NCBI GenBank assembly: GCA_015501595.1
Contig: JADNRX010000149.1
Span: forward strand, 59,445 to 123,444
Origin: Hymenopellis radicata
Lineage: Eukaryota; Basidiomycota; Agaricomycetes; Agaricales; Physalacriaceae
Direction of reading: 5' to 3'
Length of the DNA stretch: 64,000 nt
The notes under the pieces are model-generated. The model ran no database searches, was not told the DNA's origin, and saw nothing but the letters and a program-made list of their open reading frames with translations. The translations under genes and the position numbers were made by a program. Below are positions 1 to 12,314 of the stretch, in pieces (within the stretch, counting starts at the first letter, position 1; each line of letters begins with the position of its first letter).

Positions 1-78
1 TCGCGCTTCAACCGTCTGATAGAGCTGAGCATTTCCACCAAGGAAGAGCATCACATCACGGTCGTGGAGCGTTATGCT
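1..78 (-). CDS. possible exon of a gene leaving the left edge
   Basis: On the minus strand the first ~75 bases stay open and read as a plausible exon (LHDRDVMLFLGGNAQLYQ and onward). It lies just after a CTTTCAG acceptor-like site at about 78-84. No family is recognised and the rest of the gene is outside the window. Bases 80-1000 contain several overlapping minus-strand open frames but none I can join convincingly. This could be a chance frame. Confidence 0.25.
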
Positions 79-1615
79 GAAAGGTGAGGTGAGTCATTTA
101 ATAGCGGTCTTGCAGTTATCAATGACGAACCAAATGAATTATAGTGTTGGTACAGATGGCACACAGCGGAGACATCCAACGCGAGTCCAACATTTCTCGG
201 AAGAAGAGACATCGAGCGCTCGAGAATGTCGTCCAATACTTTGTGTGCCAGAAAGGACAGGGATCTCTCTAACCCAGTTAATGCGAGCTATCTTTCCCGT
301 TTTCCGCGGAAGAGCATCAAACACCATCCGAATTGAAACCTGGGTGTCGCCGGTTACCTTGAATAAGAGTGTTCATCAGTTCACGATAACAAAACATTCC
401 GTCAAGCCTACATTGTCCGTTCGAGTCGGATGGCTTGGGCGGGAGGGCATCCGACGAGTCGAGACCGGTAAGTGACGGAGTACCACGGGTACCACTTTAA
501 ATCGAAGGGCAGGGCGAGCTAAACATTTCCAAAGAGGAAGAGCTCCAGCCCAGCATGTTCTCATGTTGATTCCTGTGACCTGATTTAGGCGTACAGCGCA
601 CTAAACACCAAAGGACGACCTTACCCAGACCCGGGATGCGCCACGGCCTCCGCACACCTCCCCAGAGTCGCCCCACCTCAGAGCGGGCAGTCACCTTGAC
701 GAAATGGGTGGTTGAGAGACTGGAGAAACAACGCTTCACCAGGTCGCCTTTTATGTAGCGGTTGTGAAACACGAGCGAGGGATGCATCGCCTCGCCCAAC
801 ACGGGACGCTGACACGACACAACAGCGCCCGCCGCTGAAAGTCGATATATGATGCATCTGTTTTGCGGTGGCGGCGACCTGTACGTTTCCATGCGGAATG
901 ATATCGGCGACCATCTTTAGAGGTCGAGTCGCCCTAGCAGTAAAGTCATAGAGAATGATGCGTTTCTGCAGCAATAATGATAGTCTTCGCATCGTCTAGT
1001 AAAAATAGAGGTACATAGCGGATCACGCTGTTCCACCGTTCTCCTTAGGCTGTGGGCGAAACGTGTTCTGCAGACAGGCCTAAGGCGGGTCAGAAATATC
1101 GGTGTTTCGACGGAAAGATAGCGACTCTAGCGGAGAGCAGCCAACACCAACTAGGTTGATGATCATGGTGGGAACCAAGGCGAACCGGAGAAAGCCGTTC
1201 GTCAACCTTCGTCAACGCCTACACGTTCCTTGCTATGTCAACGTCCTCCATGACGCCCTCACTCAGTAGGTATGATTGGTATGACCTGATGACCCGCCGT
1301 ATATTCCTGAGTCAGTTGTCAAGGTTTTTTCGCCGTTCATTCTGGCCAACTTTTTGAGCTCCACGTCGATAACCAATTTGCGAAAGAAACCAGACTAATG
1401 CCCAAAAGAATACATCGACCACCCTCAACCCACCAGACACTCAGATTCAATACTGCGTGGCGTTCTAACAAGATGATGTTAACGATTCTTGACCCTTGGT
1501 TATTACGCGCCACGATGGTCTGTAGTCCAAAAAAAATACGCTACATTATCTAGAATTACACATCGATGCGTCTTTGGTATCGATACAGAACCTTGTATAT
1601 GCTTTCTGTTTCTTC

Positions 1616-3010
1616 TTACGCCCACCGCTGCACAATCACACTGTTCTTCAACCCCGCAGCCTCGACTGTCTGCGTGTTATCTTCCAACGTCTTATTCGGG
1701 AACGTAGTGCCAATCGTATACGGCCGCGTCAAGTTCTCCGGACGGGATCTATAACAACGTCAGTCAGAATTCTAGCCAATACCGTAAACAACGTACGCAT
1801 TAATAAAATTACGGATGTCAAGCACGGTGTGAGTAAGGTTCATGCGGCAGACCATCCTGGTCCCATCTGCAAGACGAATTTGGATGCTTGTGGTGGGCAG
1901 ACTTTGGTCAACTTCGAATTTGGTGCCGCTTGGAGCAGCCGGCGAAGAGGCAGCCGGCGCGGATGATGCAGCAGAGAAACCGCCGGGCATTGAGGACGAT
2001 GACGCGGCTTCTCCGGGTACAGGAGCACCAAGACGGTTCCCAGAGCCAAAGAAACCAGAACGCTTCGGCGCAACGTAGTCTTGGTCAATCTGTCTGTCAA
2101 CGCGAAGCTCGACAGGCTGGCCGGGTAGGACATTGAGGATAGATGGTGGCGCACGCCTGTAGACAACATCAGTTGGTTTGACCAATACAAGGAGTATGTA
2201 TGTCCCACCCAGAATTGATCTCTGCGAGAATGGTCTCGTTGTTGGGATCATCGTAGCGCATCAATTCTCCATCCTCCACCGTGAAACCGTCGCGCCAGAA
2301 AGTCAGATGACGAATCGCCGTCTCTTGCTCGGGGTCTTCAGGAGCATTGGGGTCGGGGATGTAAGAGCTCTCGATGTCATCACTCCCAAGCGTGTGCCCG
2401 CCACCGGCAAAGGCTCCTGACCCACTGGATCCCGACGCTGGGGGTAATGCTGGACCGGCCCTATGATCAACAATAAATGGGCGCCACACTCAAAGGTGTG
2501 CTGACGTACTCGGCCGCGCGTCGCAGGAGATCTCTAACCATGTTGCCGCCGGGAACATTCCCTCTGCCATGGTCCGGATTTTGCACCGATATTCCACTGT
2601 GTAACCTAGGTCAGATCGGCGTCAGCAAAAGAGGGTGATGTCTAACCTGCGTTCTCCACCAGCGAACCAGCTTTCTGCACCGCGTGGCTGATCGTCTTCG
2701 TCGTCCGAATCATGCCCGCCACCGCCAAACGATGGCGGCGGTGCCGGTGCAGATGGACCACTCAAATCTCTCAGCGATGCAATCCGCGGCCCACTACCTC
2801 CCCAGAAGAGCTCCTACTAGATTCACCGCTGTGAATTCCGTCAATGACCGTTACAGGCTGTGAAGATGGGACGTACCCTGCATTATTCCAGTCGCCGACT
2901 CTGCCTACCCTTCTCGTCGTCGACGGGCGCGCCCACGACTCAGGTAGGGGCTCGGCAGGGCCTCCAGATAGCGAGAAACCATGGGCATTCGTGTCGTTTG
3001 GGTCTGACAT
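1616..3010 (-). CDS. SHP1: Shp1/p47-type Cdc48 cofactor (SEP + UBX domains)
   Basis: Adaptor that recruits the AAA ATPase Cdc48/p97 to ubiquitinated clients and membranes. Six exons, all joined in frame: 2877-3010, 2647-2793, 2510-2605, 2209-2460, 1797-2156 and 1616-1748, giving 373 residues. The N-terminus (MSDPND... [11 protein letters not shown]) and the block [10 protein letters not shown] are typical of p47. The SEP domain lies at about residues 140-235 and includes the signature [10 protein letters not shown]. The UBX domain occupies about 295-373; it contains [12 protein letters not shown], then a TFPNKTL stretch and ends near VIVQRWA. Between SEP and UBX is a Ser/Ala/Pro-rich linker. 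No N-terminal UBA domain is visible. All introns have GT-AG ends. Identity is secure from the two domains and their order; exon borders follow splice sites and phase. Confidence 0.92.
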
Positions 3011-3262
3011 GGTGGTACGCGTCAAGGAACCGTCAGGTTAGGGTTTGATAGCGTAATGGCGGGGTTTTAAACCGTCTTGCACTGCCACCAGGCAAGCAAC
3101 CTTGGTCTTGTGTGGTATCTTGATTGCTTCCCATCATCATCGTCGTATTCAGTTCACATTTAGTCTGTGTCGCGCGCGCTCAGGATCCACGTCGTAAGCC
3201 TGTCTTGTATTTTCTTCTCGCTCTGACTCGTACTTGAATTACTTACGCGTGCAGACATCATA

Positions 3263-5923
3263 ATGGAGCATGTAAGTAATCCGACGACTTACATTTGCTG
3301 CTCATTCTCAACGGCTGCCTGTAAACAGACCATGGAATATGCGAGGGGACAACACAAACTGTTATTCTCCACCCTTGTGAAGCTCCAAGTCATTCCTGAC
3401 CCCAAAGAATGCACTTCAGACCCTTTCTCTGGTTTTGAGGACGCTGGAGAAACAATTCAGCTAGAGCCTAAATTGCTGCTTGATGAGACAGATGGCCGGT
3501 ACTTTGGCAAGGAGTATCCGCTTGAGCGTAATTCAAATGCTACGCTGACGGTTGGGGATACGTGTGTTTTCTATTTCGCTAAAGGTCCTTCAAGATTAAA
3601 TTCCCGTGTATAGGCTGCGGATCAACGTTCTTTCCTATAGCAGAAAATCTTTTTTCTATGTTGCCCACCTGAGGGTGAGCCCACGAACGTTGAGGACGAC
3701 GACACGAAAGGTGTGTCGTTATTTTGTTTTTCCACGATGCACTGTTCGAAAGATTTCCATGTCTGAAGCGCTATTGTGCTCTACTTTATGTGCTGTTCTG
3801 CGGCGATATAGGGGACACTACGTTTGATCCTACTAATGAATTCTTGATCCAAAAAATTTTGGAGGACAATCCAACGCCATCAGGCGTACACACTCGTCTA
3901 TATCCTTCCAACCAATACCTCTGGGTTGACGCCGCAGTGCTTCTCACCTACGGGCATCATATCTTCGTGGAAGGTGTCAGCCCACCTCGAGACAATATTG
4001 GGGAAGTGCAGTATTTGGCCACACATCTCTGGCTCTATCCCAAAGCTCACGGTGACTGGCGCCTACAGAACGATAACTACGGCGTTGAAGCGCAGTTTTG
4101 TCCCCTCAAAAGGCGCGATGGCAGTCGGAATTTCCCATTCCGACTGGAAGGCTTCCATGACCGAGATGATGTCACCCCATCGCCTTTACTTATCGAAGAG
4201 ACATGGGAGCAGATTGCCAAGTTGTACGATTTCACTCAAGTAGGGAGAGAGAGAGCGCTTTTTCGAAGTGAAGCTAGAGAGTAGGTCATCATGTCTTCGT
4301 TCATCCACATCTTTGCTGAACTTCGTGACTAGGTATGTTCAATGCGTTGAGCGTCGAGTTATGCATATACTTACGTAGCCAGAAGTGATGCAAGTATCAA
4401 GGGCGTGGATGGTAACATTCAACCCACCCCCGAACCGGTAAGTGCTGATATTGCTGGATCTTGACTCGTTCTCAAATACTCTTAGGGGACATCTGCGGGG
4501 AAGGTCACAGATAAACGTCTGATGAAAGATCGAATACAGAAGAGGCGGCGCGAAAGCTCCAAAGGCGTCACGGAGGGCATGAATGCTGTCGCTTCTCAAC
4601 CAGCCTTGAAGAAGGCGAAGACGACGAAGGCTGCGGATATCACCGATGCTGCTGTATCTTCTGAACCACAGGAAAGTAAGGAGACAAGGACGACCCAGCC
4701 GACTGCTACAGCGGATAATTCGCCTCAAGGTGCTCAGATTAACGATATCCAAATGCCGGACTCGGAAGACGCTGCCGCAATCGAGGAACGATACCCCCTG
4801 GACGGCGGACGCCTCTCATATGTAACGCTTGACGTAGGCTGCCCATTGAATCCTTTACTTCTCTTTCACTGACGACATGTCCCACAGCCGCCAGAGGCAG
4901 CGCCTCCTCAGGTGAAGGCGACCCATGTACCAAATGCAGATTCGACTGTGAGGCCAACGGTATGTATACTTTGATATTACATCTCTCAGCTGACGTACCC
5001 GTAAAGACTGGCACGAACGCTGACCACCCCACGGCCACCACGACGATATCGTCGACAGTTAATCGGCGGGAACCCCTAGCCGTAGTACGTCTTCTCAAGG
5101 TGATTCTCGAAACTGATGATGAGACACAAGATCCAGGCAACAACTTCCGGCGTACAAGCCAAAATCAAAGAGCTAACAAAGAAACAAGGCGTACGTTCTT
5201 ATTACGAGTTGACACGGCTCTCTGCTAACCTCAGCTTTCACAAAGTCGAACGAGAAACCAAAGCCAAACGAGGAACAGTCCACGCGAGAAGAAGCCGTCC
5301 AGGCAGAAAAGCGGGCAAAAGCCGAGAAAAACGAGCGCATCAAGAAGCGTAAGGCTGAGGCTGAAGCCGCGTCCAAGCAGCGTGAAGACGCTATTCGCGC
5401 AGATATGGCCAAGGAAGCCAAACAACGCGAGGATAAGCTGATCGCCGAGCTCCAGTGTCTCTACAGGAAGCTCGAGGACGAAGCTCTGACTGCTACCCAG
5501 AGGAGCGAGGAGATGGTACAGGAGCATAAGCGGCGGGAGGAAGCGTTACGGGTTGAGCTCGAGGCGGAGTTCGAGAGACGCGAAGGCGCTATCCGTATAG
5601 AGATGGAAAAGGAGCACAAGCAGCGTGAGAATGCCCTGCGAGTCGAGCTCGAATCGGTTTATCAAAAGCACAGCGCCGAGGAGCAGCGGCTCTTGGAGAT
5701 GGAAAAGGTTAAGATGCGCGCCGAACTCGAGTCGGTATCCCGACGCGACGCTGAGAGGTGTGTCGAATTGGAATCTGAGCTTGCAGCGGAGAGGGAGAAG
5801 CAGGCGGGGATGAAGCATAAGATTGAGATATTGGAAGAGGAGAACGGTATTTTGGTTGTGGAGAAGGAGCTTGGGGAGAGGAAGGCGAGATTGGCGGCGC
5901 TTCGTGGAAAGGATGTAAAGTAA
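3263..5923 (+). CDS. uncharacterised protein with C-terminal coiled coil (plus-strand paralogue)
   Basis: Multi-exon gene. A likely first exon holds ATG at 3263-3271, followed by GTAAGT and an acceptor at 3328. The N-terminal half (3329-4240) has no recognised domain. A Lys/Arg-rich region with a likely nuclear-signal KRRRESSKG lies at 4522-4800. The last exon (about 5236-5923) is a long coiled coil of repeated ALRVELE / KQRE heptads that ends in LGERKARLAALRG. Exons between 4378 and 5100 keep one frame through several GTAAGT/GTATGT introns. The exact splicing at 3595-3790 is unclear, and 3263-4284 may be a separate gene. The gene ends 144 bp from the end of a convergent paralogue. Function unknown; a nuclear or chromatin-associated scaffold is only a guess. 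Confidence 0.6.
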
Positions 5924-6067
5924 TTTAAAGTCGTCATCTGTTGCTTATCTAGTAAATGTTGCTCACATTAGTCTATGGGCCAAACTCAATGTGCTGCAAT
6001 ACGTTGAATAAATTTCGAATAATGTCGGAGGGTAATGATCAATCGCAAGTTGTAACATTTGTATGTT

Positions 6068-8023
6068 TTATTGGACACCATTTCCTCGAAGAGCTGCTAA
6101 TCTCGCTTTCCTCTCGCTGAGTTCCTTCTCTGCAGTCAATACGGCATTCTCCTCCGAGTCCAGCAGTATTTCGATCCTGCGATGCATCTCCATCTGCTTC
6201 GCCTTCTCGACTGCAAGTTCGGCTTCCAATTCAACACACCTCTCAGCTTCACGCTTGTATTTCGACTCCAGTTCGTCCCGCAGCCTAGCCATCTCCTTCT
6301 TCCTCTCTACCGCGGAGAAGTGTTCATCCTCGGCCCTCCGTTTCTGATAAAGCGATTCGAGCTCAAGGCGCAGGTCAGCCTCGTGGCGCTTGTGCTCCTC
6401 TACCTCGGCCTGGGACCGCGAGTCGAGTTCAGCTCGCAGAGTGGCCTCGCGTTGTTCATGCTCCTTCGCCATGTCCCATACATGCTTCTCGCACGCGATA
6501 CGAGCTTGGACCGCCCATCTCTTGAAGCCCGATACGAACTGAACGCGCAAAGCATCCTCCCGTTGCTTGTGCTGCTTTTCCGTCTCAGCTCTAACGCTGT
6601 CGAAGCGCCTAGCAGACGCTGTTAGAGCATCGGCCTCGCATTTCTTGTAGAGTGACTCGAGCTCGGCGCGCAGAGTATCCTCACGTACTTCGTATTCCTC
6701 CTTCATCGCAACTCGAAGATCATCTTCGCGCTTCTTGTACAGTGACTCGAGCTTCGTCATTTCAGTCAGGATAACCTCGCGTCGTCGCTCTATCTGTTGA
6801 GCGGAAAACTATGTGTTAGCATATTGAACTGTGACATATCCGGCTCATAAGACATACCTCTAGTGCTTCATCAGTCGAAGTTGTTGGTCCCGTAGAAGGA
6901 GCCTGCTGAACAAGGGCCACATTCTTTAAGCTACCAAGCTCGTTTAAGAGAACAGCTTTACTTACGATGTCAGTCTTACTAGTAGCGGCAGATTTAACTG
7001 CTGCAGCTGGTACGCCCGCCTTTGCCGGCCGAGTCGAAGACAACTCGGTATTTGCGGTATGTGCAGTCTTTACTGTCGTCCTTGCCTTCTTCAAGACTGG
7101 CTGGCAGTCGTCGTTAGATACGTCGGCTGTGACTCCGAAAGTCTCGCGCGCCCTCTTGCGCCTTGACTGCTTTTCTTGTTCCATTTCTTGCGAAAGAGAA
7201 GCTTTTGCCTAAGCAGAATTCAGAGTAATGCGATATCCACAACAACAAAGGACTCACGGCGCGGCAGAGAATCGCAATAGTAGGACAAGCTTCGACGCCC
7301 TGGCTAATCATGGAACTGCGTGAGTATGTGCGCGAATCAGTCAAAGGATGACATGTACCAAGATCGACGATTCTTTCTCTTTTCTCTTTCACTTTTATAA
7401 AGCCTTGCCGCGGAATTCAGCAAGGATAGCAAGGCCGAAACTAGCTAACATACTCGAGCGCGTTCTGTCGAAGGTCAGCTGGAAGCTTGAAAGTGGCTCA
7501 AGACAAACAAGAGCCATTTTAAAGTTACTCACCTTCATAGATGCCACCGTGACTGATTAGAACATGAATGAGGGAATCGTGGTACTATAAGGCGCGTGGG
7601 TATTAGGAATCGATGAAGGAGCGCGACGTGGACTAACCGGTGAGAATGATGATGATTGGCAAGAATCAACTGGGACGTGATGGGAACTCGGCCGAGTCGG
7701 CTTTCCAATCCGGCGAGGTAGTTTGCCAGATCAAAACCCGTTCTCAGTTCTGGACCTTTGGCAATAACCGGCTCTGTGAATACTCTGAAGCATTGCACTC
7801 GCATCGAGTCTAGGTGAGTGGAAATCCTCGAAGGAATCATCCACTTACCCCAATCCAAGAAGGAACCCAGTCCGGTCGGTACCGAGACCGTAGCCATTTT
7901 CTCAAGAGCAATGTGGGACCCAAAATGTTCCATAGTGTCTCTGTGATCTTCCCAGTTACCATTCATGTCGTTTGCAACCTGGAGGACGGTCCGAGAGTAG
8001 CTGCATTCCAACTTCAGGGACAG
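6068..8023 (-). CDS. uncharacterised protein with C-terminal coiled coil (minus-strand paralogue)
   Basis: Inverted paralogue of the gene at 3263-5923. The clearest exons are 6068-6793 (coiled coil with LRAELESLYKK and KQREDALRV repeats, same ending SERKARLAALRGN) and 6858-7208 (basic region RRKRARETFG, then PVLKKARTT, matching PALKKAKTT in the partner). A short exon at about 7256-7316 precedes these. Further N-terminal exons probably run up to an ATG near 7950-8023, with an open stretch that includes GFDLANYLAGLESRLGR and YHDSLIHVLISHGGIYE. The start is uncertain. Joining 6858 to 6793 removes a GTATGT...CAACAG intron in phase. The N-terminal halves of the two paralogues look much more diverged than the coiled coils. 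Function unknown. Confidence 0.6.
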
Positions 8024-8200
8024 TGTTCGGTGCCTTAGCAACGGCAATCACCTGATCGGCGCGTCGCGCCCCGCGCCTGTTCTTTGCCCTTTCACACCAT
8101 CATCGCGACGACAAGCGCCTCTTGTTCAATGGTTATCCTTTCAATGGCTCTTTTATCAAAGGCGTGGGATGGCGTTGATGATGGCCACTGCACCTTGTAT

Positions 8201-8210
8201 TATAAAAAGG
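8201..8210 (+). promoter_or_regulatory. TATA box upstream of 8285 gene
   Basis: The sequence TATAAAAAGG is a strong TATA match. It lies 84 bp before ATG 8285 and only 24 bp before the upstream in-frame ATG 8225, so the downstream ATG is the more likely start. Confidence 0.55.
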
Positions 8211-8284
8211 CCTAGCCTTCAACGATGGTGAGCACCCATAAACACCTCCCAAGAAGTGACCCATCGCTGCCACTACAACTTACG

Positions 8285-8894
8285 ATGCCTCCCTTCAGAC
8301 CTCACCGCCGTATGCCTGCTCACCCGAAGAGCGTCTCGAAATCAGGAAGCAACCAAGATTCTGTCGTGCGTTTTCCGCGTTTTCCCAACATGCTCGAACA
8401 TGTGTTCATAACGTCCTTCTGTTCTCCAGCGCCCCATGCCATCAAAGCCCTCTAAGCTACGCCCTAGGACTCAGCGCATGACGGGAATCCAGATCCACGC
8501 GCACACCATCGTCACCCACATCCACACCCCGCTCCCCGTTCCTCCGTCGTGTCCTTCAATCTGCATGCTCTGCCCCGACACAGACTTCAACGCCATACCA
8601 TATCCCGACTCCGACTCCGACTCTGACTCGGAAGATGAAGACGACCTTGACGACCTCGGCATGCCCTCAGACATCGAATGCCAGTTCGTAGATGCGCTTG
8701 CCATGAAGCTATCGCGTAGCTTGCGGCTGGATAGGATGCTTTCGCCTGCGATACTTGCGCTCGCCATCGCTAGCGGAGATGCGCTCGGCGCTGGGAGATT
8801 GCACGCAGATATCCATGGTGTACCGCGGAGCGTGGCGGCATTTGAGGATCCGGTGCTGCTCTTACGAATGGAGAGTCTTGCTATTCGTGAGTAG
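8285..8894 (+). CDS. small acidic hypothetical protein
   Basis: Two exons, 8285-8365 and 8430-8894, join in phase across a 64-nt intron and give 181 residues. An Asp/Ser/Glu run (DSDSDSDSEDEDD) is followed by a predicted helical C-terminal half without membrane segments. An in-frame ATG at 8225 would add 20 residues but falls almost on the TATA box. No domain recognised; a protein of this type could be lineage-specific. Confidence 0.5.
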
Positions 8895-9255
8895 TGGCCG
8901 AGCGTGTGGCAGGAGGGCGTGCGACATCTCGTCTGAATCTGCCAGTGGATACCCTTGTCCGTGTGGCAATATGTCGACCTCCTTCCAACCCTACTACATT
9001 TAGCTAGCCGAATTATGCGTTCTTCCAACGGCTCGTCCATCGTTCTGGACTATTGCGTGCGCTCCGAACACGGCACTGCCGAAGCATGCCGAACTCCTGT
9101 CCCTCGGCAACTTTGTCATCCTTTTTGGACTGACCTGCCGAGCCGAGTTCATTCGTCCGCTAGACATGCACCGTTAAATACCCCATGACGCCCTCCAATT
9201 CACCATCACCTCGACTACCCACCCACCACTACACATCAAACAACCTGATCTAAAC

Positions 9256-9856
9256 ATGGGCGGTGGCTTCTTTTGGTTCCTCATCGGCGCTGGTACCGCC
9301 ACGATGTTCACCAAGCATCAACAGTACCACCAGCGGCAACAAGACGCGTACGGCCCGGGCCCCAGCCCCAGCTGCAGACGCCACGCCGTGCCTCCTCCCA
9401 GTCCTAACCCCTCACCCGCACCCAACGCCGCTCCTCCTAGTGGCTGGGGATGGGGCGCGGGTCCGGTCACCCAGGCTGTTGAGCAGCAACAGCAGCCCCA
9501 ATCCCACCCCCAGCCGCCACGTTACGAAGGCCGCGGATTCTGGGGACGCCGAGATGCACCCCCTTCTAGCCCTGAAGATCGAGAGCGAGACTTCAGACAG
9601 CTGAGAAACCAGGCGGGCGATGCGGTAAGCCTCTTTGATTTCCTGCAGTGACCTGTCACTGACGTTGCTTAGATGACGGAGTTCTCTGAGGCGACGCTTG
9701 ACACGCTGATGACTACGATTCAGGCAGCGAAGGCTGTATGTCCTATGATCCTATTCCGTTTACTCTGTCACTCATGAATTTGTTTAGAAATTGGCTGATC
9801 GTCGCGTTCAGCGCGAAGCGGAGGAGCAGAGGCAGTTAGACGCGAGAAAGTACTAG
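9256..9856 (+). CDS. small protein with N-terminal membrane segment
   Basis: Three exons (9256-9624, 9673-9735, 9788-9856) join without frame breaks and give 166 residues. The N-terminus MGGGFFWFLIGAGTATMF looks like a short transmembrane or membrane-insertion segment. A Pro/Gln-rich disordered centre follows, then a charged helical tail (KLADRRVQREAEEQRQL). Likely membrane anchored with most of the chain on one side. Family not recognised. Confidence 0.65.
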
Positions 9857-10092
9857 TGAATGAACATCACAACCCACATTCACTACTGTATTCCCATTAT
9901 TATCTATCTCATCTCGATACAAAGAACCTGTCAACCATATCATAAATATACACCGCTTCGAATAATCGGGTTTCGAGCTATAGGATAAGGCAATTATTCT
10001 TGACCCTACTGATGTCAATGTCTGGAACATGTGGAAATCGCGATTTGCATTGGTGCGTTACAATTGTATATACAGTCCTTTCTATAGTCAAC

Positions 10093-11337
10093 CTACCGCG
10101 CCATCCATCCTCCATCTACCAGGAGAGCCTCACCACACACATAGTCCGACGCCCGACTAGCTAGGAAGACGACGGCACCCTCAAAGTCTTCCGGGTCGCC
10201 CCATCTGCCGATAGGAATGCGTTCCATGATCTGCCGCGAGCGCACAGGGTTTGCAATAAGTGCCGTGTTCATCTGAGCGATGTGAGCGAACAACATTTAT
10301 TCGTCACAAACAATACACGTACCTCGGTTGCAATATATCCAGGGGATATACTGTTGAAAACATTTAGGAAGTGTATGCAGACAAAGAGGAGTACGCTTAC
10401 GCGTTAACGTTAACACCTTTGGGGCTCCACTCATTCGATAGAGCCTTCGTCTTCGTAGGGGTGAACATTAGAACAGGCAGAGAAATAGATGAGATTGCTT
10501 ACAATTCCAAGTACCCCGTGCTTCGCAGCAGCATATGCAGGAACAGTGACCCCGCCTAAGGCCATTAGCACAAGTACGTCGTTTAGCAAGGAAGCCTGCC
10601 TTGGTATGACACGAGACTGGCGACATTGATAATCTTGCCTCGCCCTCTTGGATTGGACGTGTTCGCGGGAACCTCTTCACCCGCAATTCCTCCTCTAGAA
10701 GCCAACATATGACGTCCACAGTCGCGTGCTAACGTCCAGACGGTGTTCAAGTTGACTTGCAGAACCTTGAGACGCGTCAGTAACGCTAGGCAAATGAACA
10801 CGGTACGCACTTCGTCCCAATCTTGATCCGGGAAATTTTCTGCTGGCGTTCTGCATATCATACTTAATGCTGTTTCTGAAGAATAACGCCAGCACGCACC
10901 GGCGTTGTATACCGCCACAGTTCACCAAGATGTCGAGTGCTAATCCTAAACCGCCATCTGCAGGGCTCCCCGTGATCTTGGCGACGACGCCTCCGACTTG
11001 CTCCTTGGAACTAAGATCGCATTCGACGATATACGCCTTCCGACCGACTTCCTGAATCTGCGTGTATGTATCCTTATTCGTCGAATTACGCTACGACCGA
11101 GACCTGGATCAGCCGATAACATCATAGCCAAGGCGAGATGGACGATTCACCTGCAATAACACGACATCGGCGCCCGCCTTGGCCAGAGCAAGAGCGAGCT
11201 TCTGTCCGATGCCTCGGGTACCGCCTCTACATGCTTCGTTAATAGGGAGATGTTGAGATTAGTGGTCAGATGTACGTTACGAGGGCGGTTTTTCCTTCAA
11301 GGGAGAACAGCGAAGACAGATAGTCAGAGGGGGCCAT
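10093..11337 (-). CDS. short-chain dehydrogenase/reductase, 2-deoxy-D-gluconate 3-dehydrogenase-like
   Basis: NAD(P)-dependent SDR oxidoreductase, closest in feel to KduD-type enzymes. The N-terminal Rossmann motif TGGTRGIG spans the first intron. NCGG replaces the usual NNAG. The catalytic Ser is in [11 protein letters not shown] and the YxxxK pair is YAAAK. The C-terminus ([20 protein letters not shown]... [10 protein letters not shown]) is characteristic. At least eight short introns split the gene; one of them, 10556-10599, needs a GC-AG splice site. Start ATG at 11337 and stop at 10093. Substrate unproven; a cytosolic sugar or polyol oxidoreductase is likely. Confidence 0.88.
10556..10599 (-). 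other. GC-AG intron in the SDR gene
   Basis: The frame before and after (SYQG / [11 protein letters not shown]) fits the SDR family only if a 44-nt intron starting GCAGGC and ending CTTAG is removed. A TGCTAATG branch site is present inside it. No GT donor nearby restores the frame. Confidence 0.65.
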
Positions 11338-11929
11338 GGTATGTAGGGAGATCGGAAGGCCTAGGGAGAGGGTAGAGGCTGGATTTAAAGGAAATGGGAC
11401 CCGTCTATAACCGTCAGTTTGGTTGATCACCAGGATGCTTCGGACCGGACCGTTATGAAATTCACGTCACTGTTCGTTCCGATGGCCCGGTACCCAGATC
11501 CCCGCCAAACGTGAGGTCCCGACTTGAACAACGCCATGCTCGGGGGCTCGGAAACAGTGTCACAATTTACCGTACTAAAAATGGTTCTAGAAGTCTCAAA
11601 GGATCCAAGTCCTTCTGGTCCAGGTTAGTGATTGCCCCAAGACAACTTAGACAAGGCGGTCACTGCAAAAAGTCACCCTCAAACTAATCACTGTCGGCGG
11701 CCTCTAGTGATAGTGGCCTTGATCTCTACGATCCGCTCGACTTGCTGTTCCATAACAAGGAATTTCAGCTATTGTAAACCAAGAAACGTTGGCTGACATT
11801 TTGCCCAGAGGCGGCGGACGCGGACATGATGGGTGGTAGGTGAGGAGAGACGGCGTTCCGAGTCGAGGCGAGCTAGAAGTAGGTTTTCAGTGTCCTTCTA
11901 GAGCATATGAATTTAAGAAAGGCGCTTAC

Positions 11930-12230
11930 AGGCCCGATATGAGTTCATCTACGCGTTCGCATTGCTGTTCGACAGTAGCCATGATCCAGGGAAGTGGCGA
12001 GTGATCAGACAGCAGTGATGTATGGCGCGTCCAGAAGGTGCGTAAGCGTCCTGTGTAATCCAATGGAGACGGGCACCGAGGCAAAAATCGTTCTGTCAGG
12101 AGCAAATGTACATTTCGATCACCTGGTCAATTCGGCGTTCCACGACTCTGTACCAGACATGTATTGGCCTCCCCGTATAGTTCAAGGATAGGACCTCCCT
12201 GTGAGTACTATTTATACGCATGACCAAGAC
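11930..12230. repeat. degraded inverted copy of the 17.0-17.4 kb promoter/F-box 5' region
   Basis: Read on the minus strand from ATG 11982, this matches the start of the F-box gene (MATVEQQ.. versus MAIVEQQ..), including its first-intron start GTAAGCGCCTTTCTTAAAT. To the right, stretches such as ACATTTCGATCACCTGG and GAGTACTATTTATAC match the 17.0-17.2 kb intergenic region in reverse complement, with many small deletions. No F-box body follows. Confidence 0.8.
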
Positions 12231-12314
12231 AGATTCTCACTAAGCATGGGCTCGGAGAGAGGTGAAAGATCAGAGGACCGCCTTACAAAGAGATACTCCA
12301 TCCAAGAAGCAGCC

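Noticed and set aside
497..992. two overlapping minus-strand frames of 131 and 104 residues
   Set aside because: They overlap each other in different frames, with no domain and no exon joints.
8471..9040. 189-residue minus-strand frame
   Set aside because: Antisense to the acidic protein gene; its Ser/Glu run mirrors the Asp/Ser codons.
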